Assembly: GCA_013398295.1 (NCBI GenBank)
Contig: VZSF01008169.1
Coordinates: forward strand, 868,001-932,000
Reading direction: 5' to 3'
DNA length: 64,000 nt
DNA from: Chionis minor
Taxonomy: Eukaryota > Chordata > Aves > Charadriiformes > Chionididae
Shown: one piece after another, positions 13,699 through 26,074 of the stretch
Position numbering within the stretch: the stretch's first letter is position 1
How the letters are laid out: each line of letters begins with the position of its first letter
Translations under genes and position numbers: made by a program
The notes under the pieces: model-generated
Told to the model about the DNA's origin: nothing
Database searches by the model: none
Seen by the model: the letters and a program-made list of their open reading frames with translations, nothing else

Positions 13699-16600
13699 GC
13701 ACAGTGCTTTCCTTGATCACAGAAAAACAGATCAAATCTTAATTGTTGTATTTGAAAATAAGGAATAACATAAAAACTGCTTAAGACTTTAAAAGGCAAG
13801 AAACTTAACCACAGGTTTTTTAATTATAGTAGGTAAGACTTTTTGAGATCTTTTACTGAGCATGACCTCAAAACTATCAAGGCAATACAAAGGAAAAATT
13901 CAGAGGAAGATGTTCTCAAATTCCATTTCAGTGCAACACTGCAAGCCTCCATCATTCCAAGAGAAACTAACATACACTGGCTCCTCTTTCCAGTCCAGTC
14001 GCTACTTATAAATGCAGTCAATTTAAATTATAAAACCTAAATCTAACTTTAAAGGAATATTCTGCTTATTTTCAGCCACCTGTCACCTCAGAGTCTTGTG
14101 TTAGAGAACAGATTTCTGAATGCATACAAGCCCCAAAACCAGTAAGTGCACTTCAAGGATGCATTTGAAATTGAAAATAAAGTAATCCAGCAACGTTCCT
14201 GTCAATGAACAGCTTTTGTGAACTCAATGTATTAAGCTGTGGTTTGGTCATTCGCCGTCTTTCCACGCCCCCTTTAAAAACAAGAAGATAGACCAACTAC
14301 AAACTCAGTCCAGCCTTGATGCCCTGGCTCATTTGAACGGCAGACACCTTTCAAGATCAATTCTCTAAGTATTCATCAACCTCTAACCTATGTTGGCATT
14401 TACACTTGCACTAGCAAAGGTTCCCTATAAATACTGTACATCATTCAATGAGTGTTTGCAAGAGTCATCTAAAAAAATCGTCACGAAACTCCTCAGCTCT
14501 GTATCTAGACCTGAATAATAAGCTTCACACCCTCTCCTACATTCAATTATGTGACATAGTAAAGGCCTCCAAGAAAACAAAGCACTTCCAGCTATTTTGT
14601 ATATCTGCAGAAAAAGAATGTACAATTTGAAAACAATTCAGTCTTCCTAAAAATGTGGACTGGGACAGAGTTACAGAAAATTGTAAGAGCTCCCAAGTTT
14701 GTTATGTTACCTTAGACAACCACAAAACTTCAGCTTTCCTACATGTAAAACAGCTCAAAAAGGTAAGTGTGTATTTCTCAAGGCTATTGTGATGACCAGT
14801 TACCTACTGCCTAAATAAGATATGCAGATACAAAGCATGATACACATGTAGAAGTACTTCCTTGAATATAGGTAGGGGGTTATCCCCCCCTTCCCCCCCA
14901 AGACTAAGATAACTAAGCAATTTGGAAACGAAAAACTCTGGAAAAATTGTGTCATTTGAATTTTAAAATAGATGCTCACAGATTATTCCTACAAGAATTC
15001 CTACAGAAAATCCCCAGGAAAAAGACCCCAAAGTCTTAAAAACAGATATTCTGAATTCAATACTTATACCAGCATTAGGTTTTAGAAAACATCTGCAAAA
15101 ATATTTTCTAACATAGCTGTCTTAACATACTACAGCTGTGCACACAAGTGCAAAGTTGTATGTTTTCAAAAGCAGCCGTTTGTTTGTCCAATATCTGTCA
15201 TTTTTCAAGAACACCTTCCAGCTCCTGTTCAATGGTTTAAGTTACCCTTTAGGAAAGTCTCAGTTGACTTATGAAGCAAACAAACCAGATCTGCTGATAC
15301 AAGAGAACTACAGAAGCACGCAGCTTCATTACAGCAGCTCCAAGATACTTCCTATGAAACACATAGTTCATTTCCCTGTTCCCCATAACTGTTTTGGTAC
15401 ATCTTGCATATACCACATATACATTAGATTATCAAGTATTCTCCAAAGTACATTCGTTAACTGGGTCTGCACACACAGACATGGATGTGAGCTATTTTGT
15501 GTCCATTTTGGATTTTTTTTGTGAGAAACGCATACTTTTACATACACACGCTCTTACTCTATAGATTCAAAAAAGAACAATTAAAGGTGCAAATTATCCC
15601 ACAGCTGGATAAATCAGCATTTCAGTTTTACAGTTAATAAAGCTGGAACTAATAAGTATTCCTTTATACAAGCCAGACCATATCAAAGCTTTCTTGAGTT
15701 TTGAAAGCTGAGATGCATTATCAAGAAAATTAAGCTTACCATATTTTATTCACCACTACTATCCATTACAAAAAGGAAAGTATTTGAAATTGCAGCATGA
15801 CTAGCATGATATTTTTCTGGTTAATTTATCTCTGTCCTTGGCTGGGGGAGGCAATCAATGAAGTCCATTTATCTTCTTGTTCCACAGCACCTCATGGTTT
15901 ACTTACACCTTAAATAGGAAGTTTCTGCAAAGCTCACCAGAGTATTTAAAGACATTACTAACCCCAGCTCTCCTCCCAGGCTTTTGACCAATATCATTGC
16001 TGCTCACACTCTACTGCTGCAACTGGTAACATACACAGTTAAAATCTGGTCCTTTTGTGATAATTCTGATTGTTCTCCAGTCCAGCTCCTGCGTCCCAAC
16101 AGCTACATGACATACCCAGCATGACCCACTTTTTCGTTGAAGGCAAGTTATTGGCCTTCAAGGTAACAGAACAAGCTGAAAACTCAAACACATGGGAACA
16201 AACATATATCTATGCATAAAATACAAGCGCACGTCTATAATTGAAAAAAATAAATCTACATTTAAAGACTATGAATCCAGACTCACAATTCTATAACAAC
16301 ATAATGCAATCATCCTACAAATTAGGAATGCATGGTTCTTTGATACTGATGTAGGAATGTAGTAACTGATATAGAACATTGTACTTGTAGAAGTAGAGCA
16401 GTAAACTTCAAAATATCTGTTAAGTACTACAGTGTATCATAATATTTTGTTTGTAAGATTTAATTCCAGGTTGGGGGTTAGGTCTTTGTGGGTTTTAACT
16501 TCTGGAATAAAACCTTACCACTGACAGCCAACATGTAATTTTTTCCAAGAATTCTCTTGAATATGAGAACAATTTATTCTTCAAATATTCTGCAATAATA

Positions 16601-16802
16601 CAGACTGCTTGCAAGTTTTAGATCCATCTGACCTAATGAGGAAGCGATTTTACTCATTTGTTTGAGATACACGGCACAGTTAGGACAACAGTACTTCATG
16701 TCATAGTACTTCTCACATGCTAGGAAGAAATGCATTCTCTAAAATTGTACGTAGTTTATTAGCTTTCCCTCATCATTACACACATAGGTCACCTCAAGTC
16801 TT

Positions 16803-16865
16803 CACCCTTACAGGAAGTTTTATTTCCTTTTTACAGATGAGACACTGAAGCACATAAATTACGGA
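16803..16865 (-). mobile_element. Possible MIR/L2-like remnant
   Basis: The segment TTTTACAGATGAGACACTGA then AGCACATAAATTA matches the reverse complement of the MIR CTCAGTTTCCTCATCTGTAA block. Only about 60 bases are recognisable. Confidence 0.4.
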
Positions 16866-19266
16866 AGAAATCCATAAGAAAATGTAGATGCTGAGTGTGA
16901 TTTTATGTGTCTGCATCCAATCTTTAAGGACTTCAGTCCTTGTTCTGTTGCCAGGTAATCCAAGAATATCCTGGCTTCAGAATTCCCTACCCAAATCATG
17001 GTTCTCAGGCACATACTGCTTAAAACTTTCAAGTATAGTACAGCTAGCTTGTTTCTAAATATCATTAGCATCAAACTAGATCTTTTGCCATCATACAATG
17101 GTAGTAGCACATTTCCATCCTTAGCGAAGAAATACAAAAAACTGATTCAAACAGATCCTGGAATCCATTTCTTACAGATGAGTGAAGTAAGCTCTACATT
17201 TGGGGAGAGATTTTACAGTGAATTCATTTTTTGCAAAATGCTGTTGCATTAACAGAGAGTTCCAGATGTTTACCCTACAATATTCTACTGAGCTGGTGGC
17301 TAAATTACTTTTCAGAGGTCTAAAAGCTTTAGGTTTTTCTGTCTGCAGGAGACTTCAAAGCCAAAACCCAGTTCTTGCACCTTTTGAATAAACACTAAGT
17401 AACAGACCGTGTTGAGCTCAGTTCCATCATTTCCTAATAGGGTCTTACTCCACATGGAGCTCTGAAATCAATGCAACTCTTACATGCACTCATTAGGCTT
17501 TTAATAATATATAGGGCAACCAATAATACTAGTTTGAAAATTCCCACTGCTCACCTATCTCACATGAAAACATACACTTCGCTTATAGCTTACTATTGTC
17601 CCTTTATTACTGTTAACAGCTGCAGTTCAATGGAGCGCCCATGTTTTCAGCCATCATCATCATTTATTCCTCCTTACATCAATATTGTAGCGTGTTTTCC
17701 AAGACTAGACTATACAGCTAATCATAGATTCCACGAACACTGACCAATAATTATTCTTCAATACTGCATAAGTTTCCTAATGCTTTTTTTTTTTATTGTC
17801 TACATAGTAATGTTTTAAAGCAAGGGGTTTTTCCACCAGCACTTTAGTTAATATGTGCAAGAATATCCCAAGGATATTCCTGTAGCATCTCATGTTGCCT
17901 TTTACCTTTTCTGCCTATATTTTTATACAATTAAATCGATTTCTAGAGTGGCGTGACAGACTGATCTCTCAAAAACTACTCATACTCGTTTTACAAAGAT
18001 GACATGGACTACAGTAAAGCCTCCCAAAATATGATCATCACACCTTGTTTTTAGTTAAAGAGGTACACAGCATGAGACTATTTGCCAAATTAAATTTAAA
18101 ACATAATAAATATTAAATGCTCTAACTCATACAGGCTTTTATGTGTCCTTTATGGCCAGACTTTAGCATACATACGCTAAAACTGAGCTTTTTACACACC
18201 CATAGCAATGGCACCCAGCCTTTGGTGCTGTCTGAAGGCCTCACAGGGTCATCAGCCATCTGTTCCCACACTTATTTGCTTCAGTAACGAACCGCTTAGT
18301 CTGCAAACAGCCTAGACTCCAGAACCCACAAGCCCTTTTCCTAACCTGCATTTCGATTCAATCCTACAGATGGCCTCAGCCTTACACAGAGGAAGGGACT
18401 CTATTAATTATCTATTGCTTGGGGGGAGGGGGTGGTGGTGGTGTTTTTGAAAGAGCATAGCTCCATCCCAAACACATGCGTGTTTGCAGCCCCACAATTA
18501 AATATCCCTCAGAAGAGGGGAGGCTGCGTTCAGCTTCCAGGCCAGTTTGAGAAAAGCAGGGCCACACATCAATCACTGTACAGGGACACAGCAACTCTGA
18601 TAAGACTTGTGAGGCAGAAAATCACAGAGCGAGCTGCCAGCAAAGCTTCGCAGCGCGCTCTGCAGCTGCCCGCGGCAGCAGCACACGGGTTACTCAGCTT
18701 CTACACCTCACCAGTACAACCATTACCAAAAGACAAGCATCTAGTGCTGGCGTTCATAGCTCAACACTGCCGACAAAATAGGGAAGGCTAAAAACCATGA
18801 GAGCAATCAAGGATGGAAAAACGTGTTTTATGTGGAGATGGTGCAAGGGACACCCCTCCATTCTCAGTGAGGAAAAGGTGACCGTATTTTCACCTACACG
18901 AGGAACATAGACCTGACATACTGAAGGCTCTGCAATGAAGGCCTGGCTCACGAGAAGACAGGGCAACTCCAGGAGACAAAAAGAGAGGTAGGGTGGATTT
19001 TCCGGATTAAGGGAATTACGTGTTTGGTTTTGCTGGTTATAGAAAACAGTGAGTATAACTAACCAATGGAAGAATTTTGAAAGTCGATAGTGGGCTTCCA
19101 ATCAGTGGAAGCTTTTTCAGACACGCACGGATGCTTTGCTGAACCCACATGTTCAATTCAAACAGGAATTAATTCAGAGTTACCTACAGCCCGCATAAGG
19201 CATGATGTAAGAACAGGTAATCAGAGAGTTCATTTCTGTTCTTGTCTATAAAAACCCCTAAAAACC

Positions 19267-19350
19267 ATTCAAATGGTTTAGTGGTGGACTTGGGAGGGTT
19301 AGGTTAATGGTTGGAGTCTGATCTTCAGGGTCTTTTCCAGCCTAAATAAA
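19267..19350 (+). mobile_element. CR1 LINE 3'-end fragment
   Basis: The order GGTTAGGTTAATGGTTGGA, TGATCTTCAGGGTC, TTTTCCAGCCTAAAT is the last 80 or so bases of the CR1 type whose 3' UTR reads TGGTTGGACT..GATGATCTTAAAGGTC. No further upstream CR1 sequence is seen. The tail has decayed to a TA-rich run. Confidence 0.7.
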
Positions 19351-20743
19351 TATATATAGGAAGCATTAAACAACAACAAAAAATGAACTCTTATAAAAAA
19401 AACTTTAAGGTTTTCCAAAAGATTGCTTTCCTTTCAAAAAACAGTTTTCAGTGCAGATTGTTTAGCTTGTAAGAGGACTTTAGTATGATCCTATGGCTTG
19501 TGCTTCTACATTTCAAAACAAGATATAAATAGAAAAATGTTTTCCTTACAAACTCAAAATCTCTTTATGACACGAACTATCATTGTATTTTAAATTTTTT
19601 AATACAAACAGAGGGAATAACTCACATTGGAAGAAATATTTTTCAGAACATCACCACTAAAATCAATTTAAATAAAGATTACATTTTATAAGGATAAAGT
19701 CATAATCACTGATGTTTCCACCAGTTTAATTATATTAACATTCACATGCTGACTTATAAAAAGACAGTTTGCAGATGTAAAGTCTCAAACACAATTCCAC
19801 TGATCTCAATAAGAATAATTATGCATACTTCTTGAATCAGATACAGGCCGTGCTGATTTTGTCATCCGTTTTGCAACTGATAGCCTGACTCGCTATTTCA
19901 TCCTGTGTAATAGAAGTTGCACCAGTTTAATGGTGATGTTGTTTCACATTAAAGTTAAGGCAAACTATGAGGGACAATTTTCTTCTCCCATCTACACTTG
20001 GTCATTCCTGCTACTTCTTTTGGGTCGGCAAGAAACTTATGCAAGTGAAGTAACATGAGGAAATTGAGATGGCTTAAAAAAAAAAAAGTCTGGGAGGTGG
20101 GGAGGTGTGTTCCTGTTGATACTTTTCAACTCTCAGCAGTATTAATGCTGAAAGAAAGCAGAAAGATGTAATCAAAGAGAAGCACGAAGGAGAAAGTCAC
20201 CCCTTTTCACAGCAGCATGAACTTCAACTGGCTGCCACTAAAACTAACTTTATTCTGGAGAACATTCCTTATACGACATTATTTTTCATTTACAAACTGC
20301 AATTTAAGGACACTTTCCTTGCGTGGAGTCATTCTGCAGACAGCAGAATTTAGAGTTTTAGATAGAAATAGGGATTTCACCTGCAATAATAAAATTTGAT
20401 AGCCTTTTAACATTTCAGTTGTGAAGGTTCTCATACTTGTTAGTTGTTTTGCCCTTGAAGAACACAGAATCTTTTACAGGAGCTCTAAAAATTACAGAGA
20501 GCATGCAAGAGGTAATTTAGAAGTGCAGTAAAAATATCTGGAACAAGGTTTAGTAATCAAACAGATCAATTTGCTCTTACTCTCTCCATAACAACTAGGT
20601 ATCTAGGACTAGGCAAAGCAGATTAACTGAAGTGTAGGTACTCACAGGTGCTCAGCTATTCCGTACAATCTGCTTCGTTGCATATGCCAATTGGGACTCA
20701 CAAGTTATCAAATAAACAACAATAACCATCTGAAGACACAATC

Positions 20744-20759
20744 TTTTTTTTTTTTTTTT
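20744..20759. repeat. Poly-T run
   Basis: Sixteen T on the + strand in the ATRNL1 intron. There is no recognisable element attached to it. Confidence 0.85.
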
Positions 20760-23700
20760 AAAGACAGCATTTTAGAAGATTGGATATTCCCAGTCATCCA
20801 GGTACTCAAAAATTTCAGAGGAATAAGTTTCACACATCATTTTTTCTCTAACGTTCTTCCACACACCCGTGTAAAAACCAGAGCTATAGAAAGGGGTAAC
20901 TTTCGGCTCCAACCTAAAGGAAACTTTTTTCCTTCTAACAAGTCATTCTGTGAGCAGCAAAACTAACGAAACCTGTTTTCCTTTAGTGCTGCATCTCAAG
21001 ATTGATTGACTTTGACATCTAAATACGTAGAAGCTGTGACTGCAGCTTTTCCTGCAGTTGGGCCATTCATAATGTTTGTCTCCCTGAATTCCCAGGAGTC
21101 TCATAACACAACTGATTTGGGCAGCCTTTCACTCTGCCTTTTGCCCAAACTTGGATCATCATGAAAACTGTAACTGACCAACAAATTCAAAGGTATAGGA
21201 TAGGGGAAGAAAGAAGCATTAAAACCTTCATTTCCTTAATAAATCAATTTATCAGAATCAAACTGGATACTGTGCTTTTATGCTTCTGTTTACACGTTGG
21301 GAAATGTGCTGTTTGAAGCTCCCTGCTGTAAAAACAGAACCTGTTCACCCTTTGGCTTTTTTCTCTTTCACCTGTCTCCCCTAGGCAGGCAGAATTCCTT
21401 TTCCCTCTCTTTTTACAACTAAATTTCCCTTTTTTATTTTTGGTACCAAAGAAGAAAAAAAAAGTTTTCGCATTCTGTCAGAGCAGAAGAGAAAAAAAAA
21501 GGTTTGATAAGGAAATAAGTCAGAATTGCATCCATCCTGAACAGAGAGTAAAATCATTTACTGCCAGGCAGAGATGAAGCCTAAATCATTCTGAAAAGTG
21601 ACTGACAAGGATGCGAATGCAATACAGTAAGAATAACACTTCCACATATATAACAAGCTACCACATGCTTCACAAGACAAAGAATAAATACAAAAGTTGA
21701 TAAATAAGAGTAATAAAATAGTGCTAGAGAAACTTTTTGCCTGTTTTTTCCCACCCACCCTTCTTTCATCCAGTCCAGAGCAACATTTGCAGAGTAGTCT
21801 ACTTACTCGGCAGTTCTCCTACAGGGAAGAGGCAAGGTTACCATAGTATTGTCAATTAATTTTGACACCTGCTTACTAAGATTGATCAATTATTTCTGAT
21901 GTCTCTCTGCTATGCTGTTATTTCTCAGTCTACAAAAGAAGTAAAACAAAGCCAAAAATACCACACATCTCTCACCAAAGAATTAATGGTCCCAAGTTAC
22001 CCCTAGGTAGAGTATTTCTCTTACAATAATGTTTTTGATGCTTGCTAATGCAAGTCACTCACTCCCAGAAGAGCAAAAATAACCATACTTCAGTTACATG
22101 AAGAAAAATAAATACTCTTTTATTTTCAAGTGTTTTAAGCCTGCCCTTAAAAATCTGTTTTCCTCAAATAATCAGGTTTTACATGTGTCAAATTTAGGTC
22201 ATTAAAAGCTCAGTTTTATTCCTGCATAAGAGACATGCACCCAAGCACTTCAAACTGTTGAAACTTTGAAACAACTTAAATGTTTAGAATAAACATTCTA
22301 TTAACATTTGTATAGATCACATCTACACCTCTAAATTAATTGCTAATGCAGTTATAAGAGCCAGACACACTTTTCAATCTTTATGTTATTCTGAAACATT
22401 CTGCATAATAATTCTTACTGACAGAAGCGACTGCTGAAGTGATATACATTCAACATAACTTGTCAAATGCAACTATCACTGCAGCAAAAGTCCAGCCATG
22501 GCTACTTGTGTATAAAGCAGACGCTCCTGCTTCACAGACAAATGGAAACAATACGCAAATGTTCCACAAAAATAAGTCAAACCATCAATTGCCACAGAAG
22601 TCAGAAAGGTCTTCAATCACCCGCCCATAAGGCAGACTAACATTCGTTTTCCAGCTCTTCAGCAGGAAATACATAGACTTGACTCATCGCCTATTCAACA
22701 CCTATCTGAATTGTCAGGATTCAAAATACAACCACGCCGAGCTGCCGCTTGCCTTGTAACACATGTTAACATATTTCATGCCATCCCCAACTCACAGGAC
22801 TTGAAAAAGCTGTAAATCTTAGAAATGCTTATTTTCATTGCAGAGTATATTTTGAGTCTAAGAATAAAGATTAAAGATGAGCTATCAAAGATACCACTGT
22901 GAAAGCGTCCTCAGTAAAAAAAAATAGGTCTCTAACATGACAGAAACAGCTTACTTCCATGATAAAAATCGTAATGCAAGCGTCACTGTCATTTCTAAAG
23001 CTAAGCATGAAAGAACATAAAGGAGTTAATGAGAAAGCTATCCCACTTTCACCAAAATTCCTAACGGCACGCAGATTAACCACTGTGTTACTTCAGCTCA
23101 GAAGAGGTACCCTTTCAACATTCAGGCAAAACTTCCTCTAGGTGGGGATGGATTATTAACTTTCTGCCAGAAGTGAGAACATAACCACTGTGCCTCCTCA
23201 CTTGACAAATATGACCAATTTAAAGAAACACAAGTGTTTGAACAGATAATCAAGGAAATACCTGCAAGGATTGGATAAAGAGCCCAATAACCATTCAGAG
23301 AATGTACTAATTCACATGAAGCTTTGAAATTTGAAAATTTGCTTGAGCTCTTGCACTATTAGAATCTGTTGTGACTGGCATCAAGACAAAGGATACAAGT
23401 AATCTCTTTAAAGCAAGGAAATAATAGCTCTGCAAGCCTCTCTCCTGCAGCTACTCACACACAAAGAAGATTCACCTGGGCCTCCCCTCCTCACTCTCAA
23501 GCCCTATGCAATTAGCCCATTGTTCCACAGCACAGAGCAGGACAAATCCCAAATCCTCAATACACATAGACAACAAATGACCAACTTTAAAATCTTATTA
23601 CCAAGTTCTTATGCAGATCAGATGTGTTATATTTGCCTTGTATTACCTTTCTAACTCAGTTACAATCTCACTGATGGACTAATCCAGCAGGTATTACGAG

Positions 23701-24099
23701 GGAATCGTTTCTTTCTCTGCAGCGTGCACATTACTTCAGCCAACATGTCTGACTCCAGCTACTCCTTAACTTCCCAAGCTAACAAGTTACTGGATTTACT
23801 TTCTGTTTATTGAGGAATGGGTGACCTTGGATGAAACGTTTAAGAGAGATGGAAATTATATATCTTAATTTTAGAATCCAAAGAGAAAACTGAAATTAAA
23901 CACAATTTAAACCACACAGTCATTGATACTTTTTAACCTATTAAAAGTACTTTTCCAAAGACAGAATTTGAATTCTCTAAGAGAGTAGGAGATGCTCTAA
24001 GTGTCACCCATTTATTGTTATTAGCTAGATATTAGAACACTTTCCAGCTATATATGTCAATACACTTAACAAACAGAGTTCCTGCTTTTAAGGGGTGTT

Positions 24100-24185
24100 T
24101 TACAAGAGAATGAAATGAGATGTCCTGTCCAAGGTTATCTAGCGAAATAACAGCAAACAGTATTCTTCACAGCCAGCCTTTATTC
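24100..24185 (-). mobile_element. Possible MIR-like remnant
   Basis: GAAATGAGATGTCCTGTCCA, AGGTTATCTAGCGAAATAACAG resembles the reverse complement of the MIR core (GTGACCTTGGGCAAGTCACTT type). It is short and decayed. Confidence 0.33.
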
Positions 24186-24949
24186 TGATACCAAAGGGGG
24201 CGGGGGGGAAAGTGACAGCCCTATAAATTAAGTCTTCTTTTCCACTACATATAGAAAAGCAAGTGTCAGGGTGCGCTTCCTTCTTACTGATCAATGACAC
24301 CATATCACATTCACTTTTAAGAATGAGAAGGTAGTTCTAGCTTCACTGACGACTCGCTCTTTTGCAAAAATATGTTATCGTTTTACAATTACCATTCTTC
24401 CCTCTCCTGCAAAGCTTGTCACAAGTCATGTATGTCTCACTAAGTTACACTTCTGTTATCCTGAATGTGCCTAACGCCCACTTAGCTAAAGCACTTGGAA
24501 GAAAGGAAGACTGGAATGAGAAAACACTTTCGCTCTCCAGAAGGAGAAAGTCATTCAAATCCACTAGTAATTTGTGTTCCCTGAGCAGCCCCATGAAGTG
24601 CCCATGTCACTTCCATGACAGTTCCAGAAGGGACAGCAGCAACACGGCCTCAGGCCGATTTCTCCTTGTCTCTCAGTTCCCATCAAGTGGAGCAGCCTAT
24701 TTTCAGCAGTAAGTCGGCGGGTACAATTTTCCACGGGAGGGCTGCGTCCTGCGCTCTCAGAGCGAGCGACCATGAGGTGGAGGAGCCCATTTCATCCTTA
24801 ACTTCTGTCACATACTTCCACCACACATGAACAAAAACATAGCAGACACAAGCAAAAAAAAAACCCAAACCCGAAAAACCCCAGGCAAGTGAAAACGACA
24901 GTAAGAGGGTGTAGGGAGGAGAAAACAGGAGAAACGGTAATAAGCAGAG

Positions 24950-24955
24950 ACTTAC
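24950..24955 (-). other. ATRNL1: Splice donor of ATRNL1 exon 1
   Basis: On the minus strand the exon ends ...GGTTCAA followed by GTAAGT, a near-consensus donor. The cut falls after two bases of the Lys-95 codon (phase 2). Exon 2 must therefore supply the third base and continue the family sequence after the FK pair. Reading on without splicing meets a stop (TAA) at once, which supports splicing here. Confidence 0.9.
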
Positions 24956-25239
24956 TTGAACCTGCCCTGGCAATGTTGGCACTGGTCTCCCACCCAGCCC
25001 TGGTCGCAGACACAGGTGGAGTTGACACAATGACCCGAGAAGCAGGAGATTTTGTCGCAGGACTTGGACTGGGACACCTGGGCGTAGAGGGCCAGGTACA
25101 AGAAGGCGTAGAAGAGCAGCCAGCTGTTCACATCCAGGAGCGAGGAGAAGCAGCAGCAGCAGGAGGAAGGAAAGGGTCTCCAGACGCCCAGGGGCGCGGG
25201 GGCAGCCCCCGCTCTCCTGCCGGCGCTGCCTTGGTCCAT
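24956..25239 (-). CDS. ATRNL1: ATRNL1 (attractin-like 1), first coding exon only
   Basis: This exon encodes the N-terminus of attractin-like 1, a large single-pass membrane protein of the attractin family (EGF, CUB, kelch, PSI, C-type lectin and laminin-EGF modules). Family members are linked to melanocortin-receptor signalling and neural maintenance. The exon gives 94 full codons plus two bases. Residues 1-35 are Gly/Ala/Pro-rich and include a four-Cys run (27-30). Residues about 39-56 (SWLLFYAFLYLALYAQVS) are a hydrophobic signal or anchor segment. Residues 61-87 form an EGF-like module with cysteines at 61, 66, 71, 76, 78 and 87, an NST glycosylation site at 73, and the family-typical GWVGDQCQHCQGRFK at the end. 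The start MDQGSAG has A at -3 and G at +4 and matches the length of the known ATRNL1 N-terminus. The frame stays open 67 codons upstream, but that part is Gly/Pro/Arg-rich and unlike the family, so I treat it as 5' UTR. The module matches ATRNL1 better than its paralogue ATRN. Later exons lie left of the window. Confidence 0.93.
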
Positions 25240-25763
25240 CTTCGCCGCGGGCGCCACGGGCCGAGGCGCGGCCGGCGGCGGGCAGCGATGGCAGCGCCGC
25301 CCGGGCAGGGGCAGCTTCCCTTGCGGGGAAATAATCCAGCCAGGCAGATTCAAACCCCCCGCTTCCTCCTCTCCTCCCACCCTCCCTCCCGACCCCAGCG
25401 CTGCCTCCTCCGGCCCCTTCAGCCCTCCGCGTCCCGTCACTCCCGAGGGGAAGCCCGGCAGCCCTCAGCCATCCGCCCCTTCTCTTCGTCGTCCTCCTCA
25501 GGGCTCATCGCTCCCGTCTTCTTCCATGGAGGAGGAGGAGGAGAACTGCCTCTTGACCTTGTGTTTTCTCCTCGCCAGATATGCCCCCCACCGGCGTGCG
25601 CGCACACATACACACACACCCGCGCCACCCGCGGTCATGTAGCCCCCCGACTCCCCCTTCGCCTTTGTAGTCCCTCTGCCCGCGGCACACACGCAGGCGG
25701 CGGCGAGGAGGAGCGCGGGGAGGCGGGGGCCGCCGCCGTCCTCCCGCCAGTCAGATGGGAAGT

Positions 25764-25764
25764 N
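25764..25764. other. Single ambiguous base in the ATRNL1 CpG island
   Basis: One N lies in a GC-rich stretch next to a run of C. It falls in the 5' UTR or promoter and not in the coding exon. Confidence 0.9.
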
Positions 25765-25907
25765 GACCCCCCCCTTTCCCCTCACGTCCGGAGCGGGGAG
25801 GGCGCAGCCGGGGTAAGGGCGCACCGGCAGCTCCCGCCCCTTCCCCGGCGCCCAGGCACGGCAACCTGCGCTTCGGCGCGCACCGCTGCCGTCCACGCTT
25901 CATGTAA

Positions 25908-25970
25908 GGAAAAAAAAAAAAAGAAAAGAAAAAAGAAAAGAAAAAAAATTAAAAATTAAAAACAAAAAAG
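25908..25970. repeat. A-rich, mostly purine tract inside the CpG island
   Basis: About 63 bases are made almost entirely of A with interspersed G, then A/T near the end, on the + strand. On the coding (minus) strand this is a T/C tract about 670 bases upstream of the ATRNL1 ATG. Such a tract is expected to exclude nucleosomes and to vary in length. Confidence 0.85.
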
Positions 25971-26052
25971 GCGCGGGGCGGGGGGAACGGGCCCTGGCCA
26001 GCGGGGAGAGCAGGCGGCGGTGCCGGGCCGCTGCCTTCGCCCCTTCGCCACA

Positions 26053-26074
26053 GGGGCCGGGCCGGGCCGGGCCG
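26053..26074. repeat. GGGCC short tandem repeat
   Basis: Four head-to-tail GGGCC-type 5-mers lie at the outer edge of the CpG island. Runs of three or more G repeated four times could fold as a G-quadruplex. The copy number is small. Confidence 0.8.

Larger units (their letters stand above)
1..24949 (-). other. ATRNL1: ATRNL1 intron 1 (partial)
   Basis: This stretch follows the exon 1 donor in the direction of transcription and shows no further exon. I looked on the minus strand for the expected exon 2 start (a segment resembling the family's CUB-domain N-terminus) and did not find it, so intron 1 is inferred to run past the left edge. The stretch is AT-rich, with many short A, T and TA-rich runs. 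It contains CR1 pieces at 10.34-10.73, 13.60-13.70 and 19.27-19.35 kb, possible SINE fossils at 16.8 and 24.1 kb, poly-G tracts at 6.43 and 12.43 kb, and a small direct plus inverted repeat at 7.2 kb. I see nothing recognisable in 1-6400, 7300-10300, 10750-13590, 13700-16800, 16870-19260 or 19360-24090 beyond low-complexity runs. Confidence 0.8.

Noticed and set aside
15138..15524. 128-codon plus-strand frame in ATRNL1 intron 1
   Set aside because: No known family, no domain pattern, and a composition like the AT-rich background; the length is plausible by chance in 64 kb.
18432..18791. 119-codon plus-strand frame after a GGT repeat
   Set aside because: It begins in a GGTGGT microsatellite and shows no protein family; a matching antisense frame also exists, as expected by chance.
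25242..25440. 67 in-frame codons upstream of the chosen ATRNL1 start
   Set aside because: They are Gly/Pro/Arg-rich with no likeness to the family N-terminus. The MDQGSAG start has a strong context and the expected length, so this is read as 5' UTR.
24889..25959. 356-codon plus-strand frame across the ATRNL1 CpG island
   Set aside because: It is antisense to the recognised ATRNL1 exon. Stop codons are rare in such GC-rich DNA, and the product is low-complexity Arg/Pro/Gly/Ser ending in poly-Lys from the A tract.
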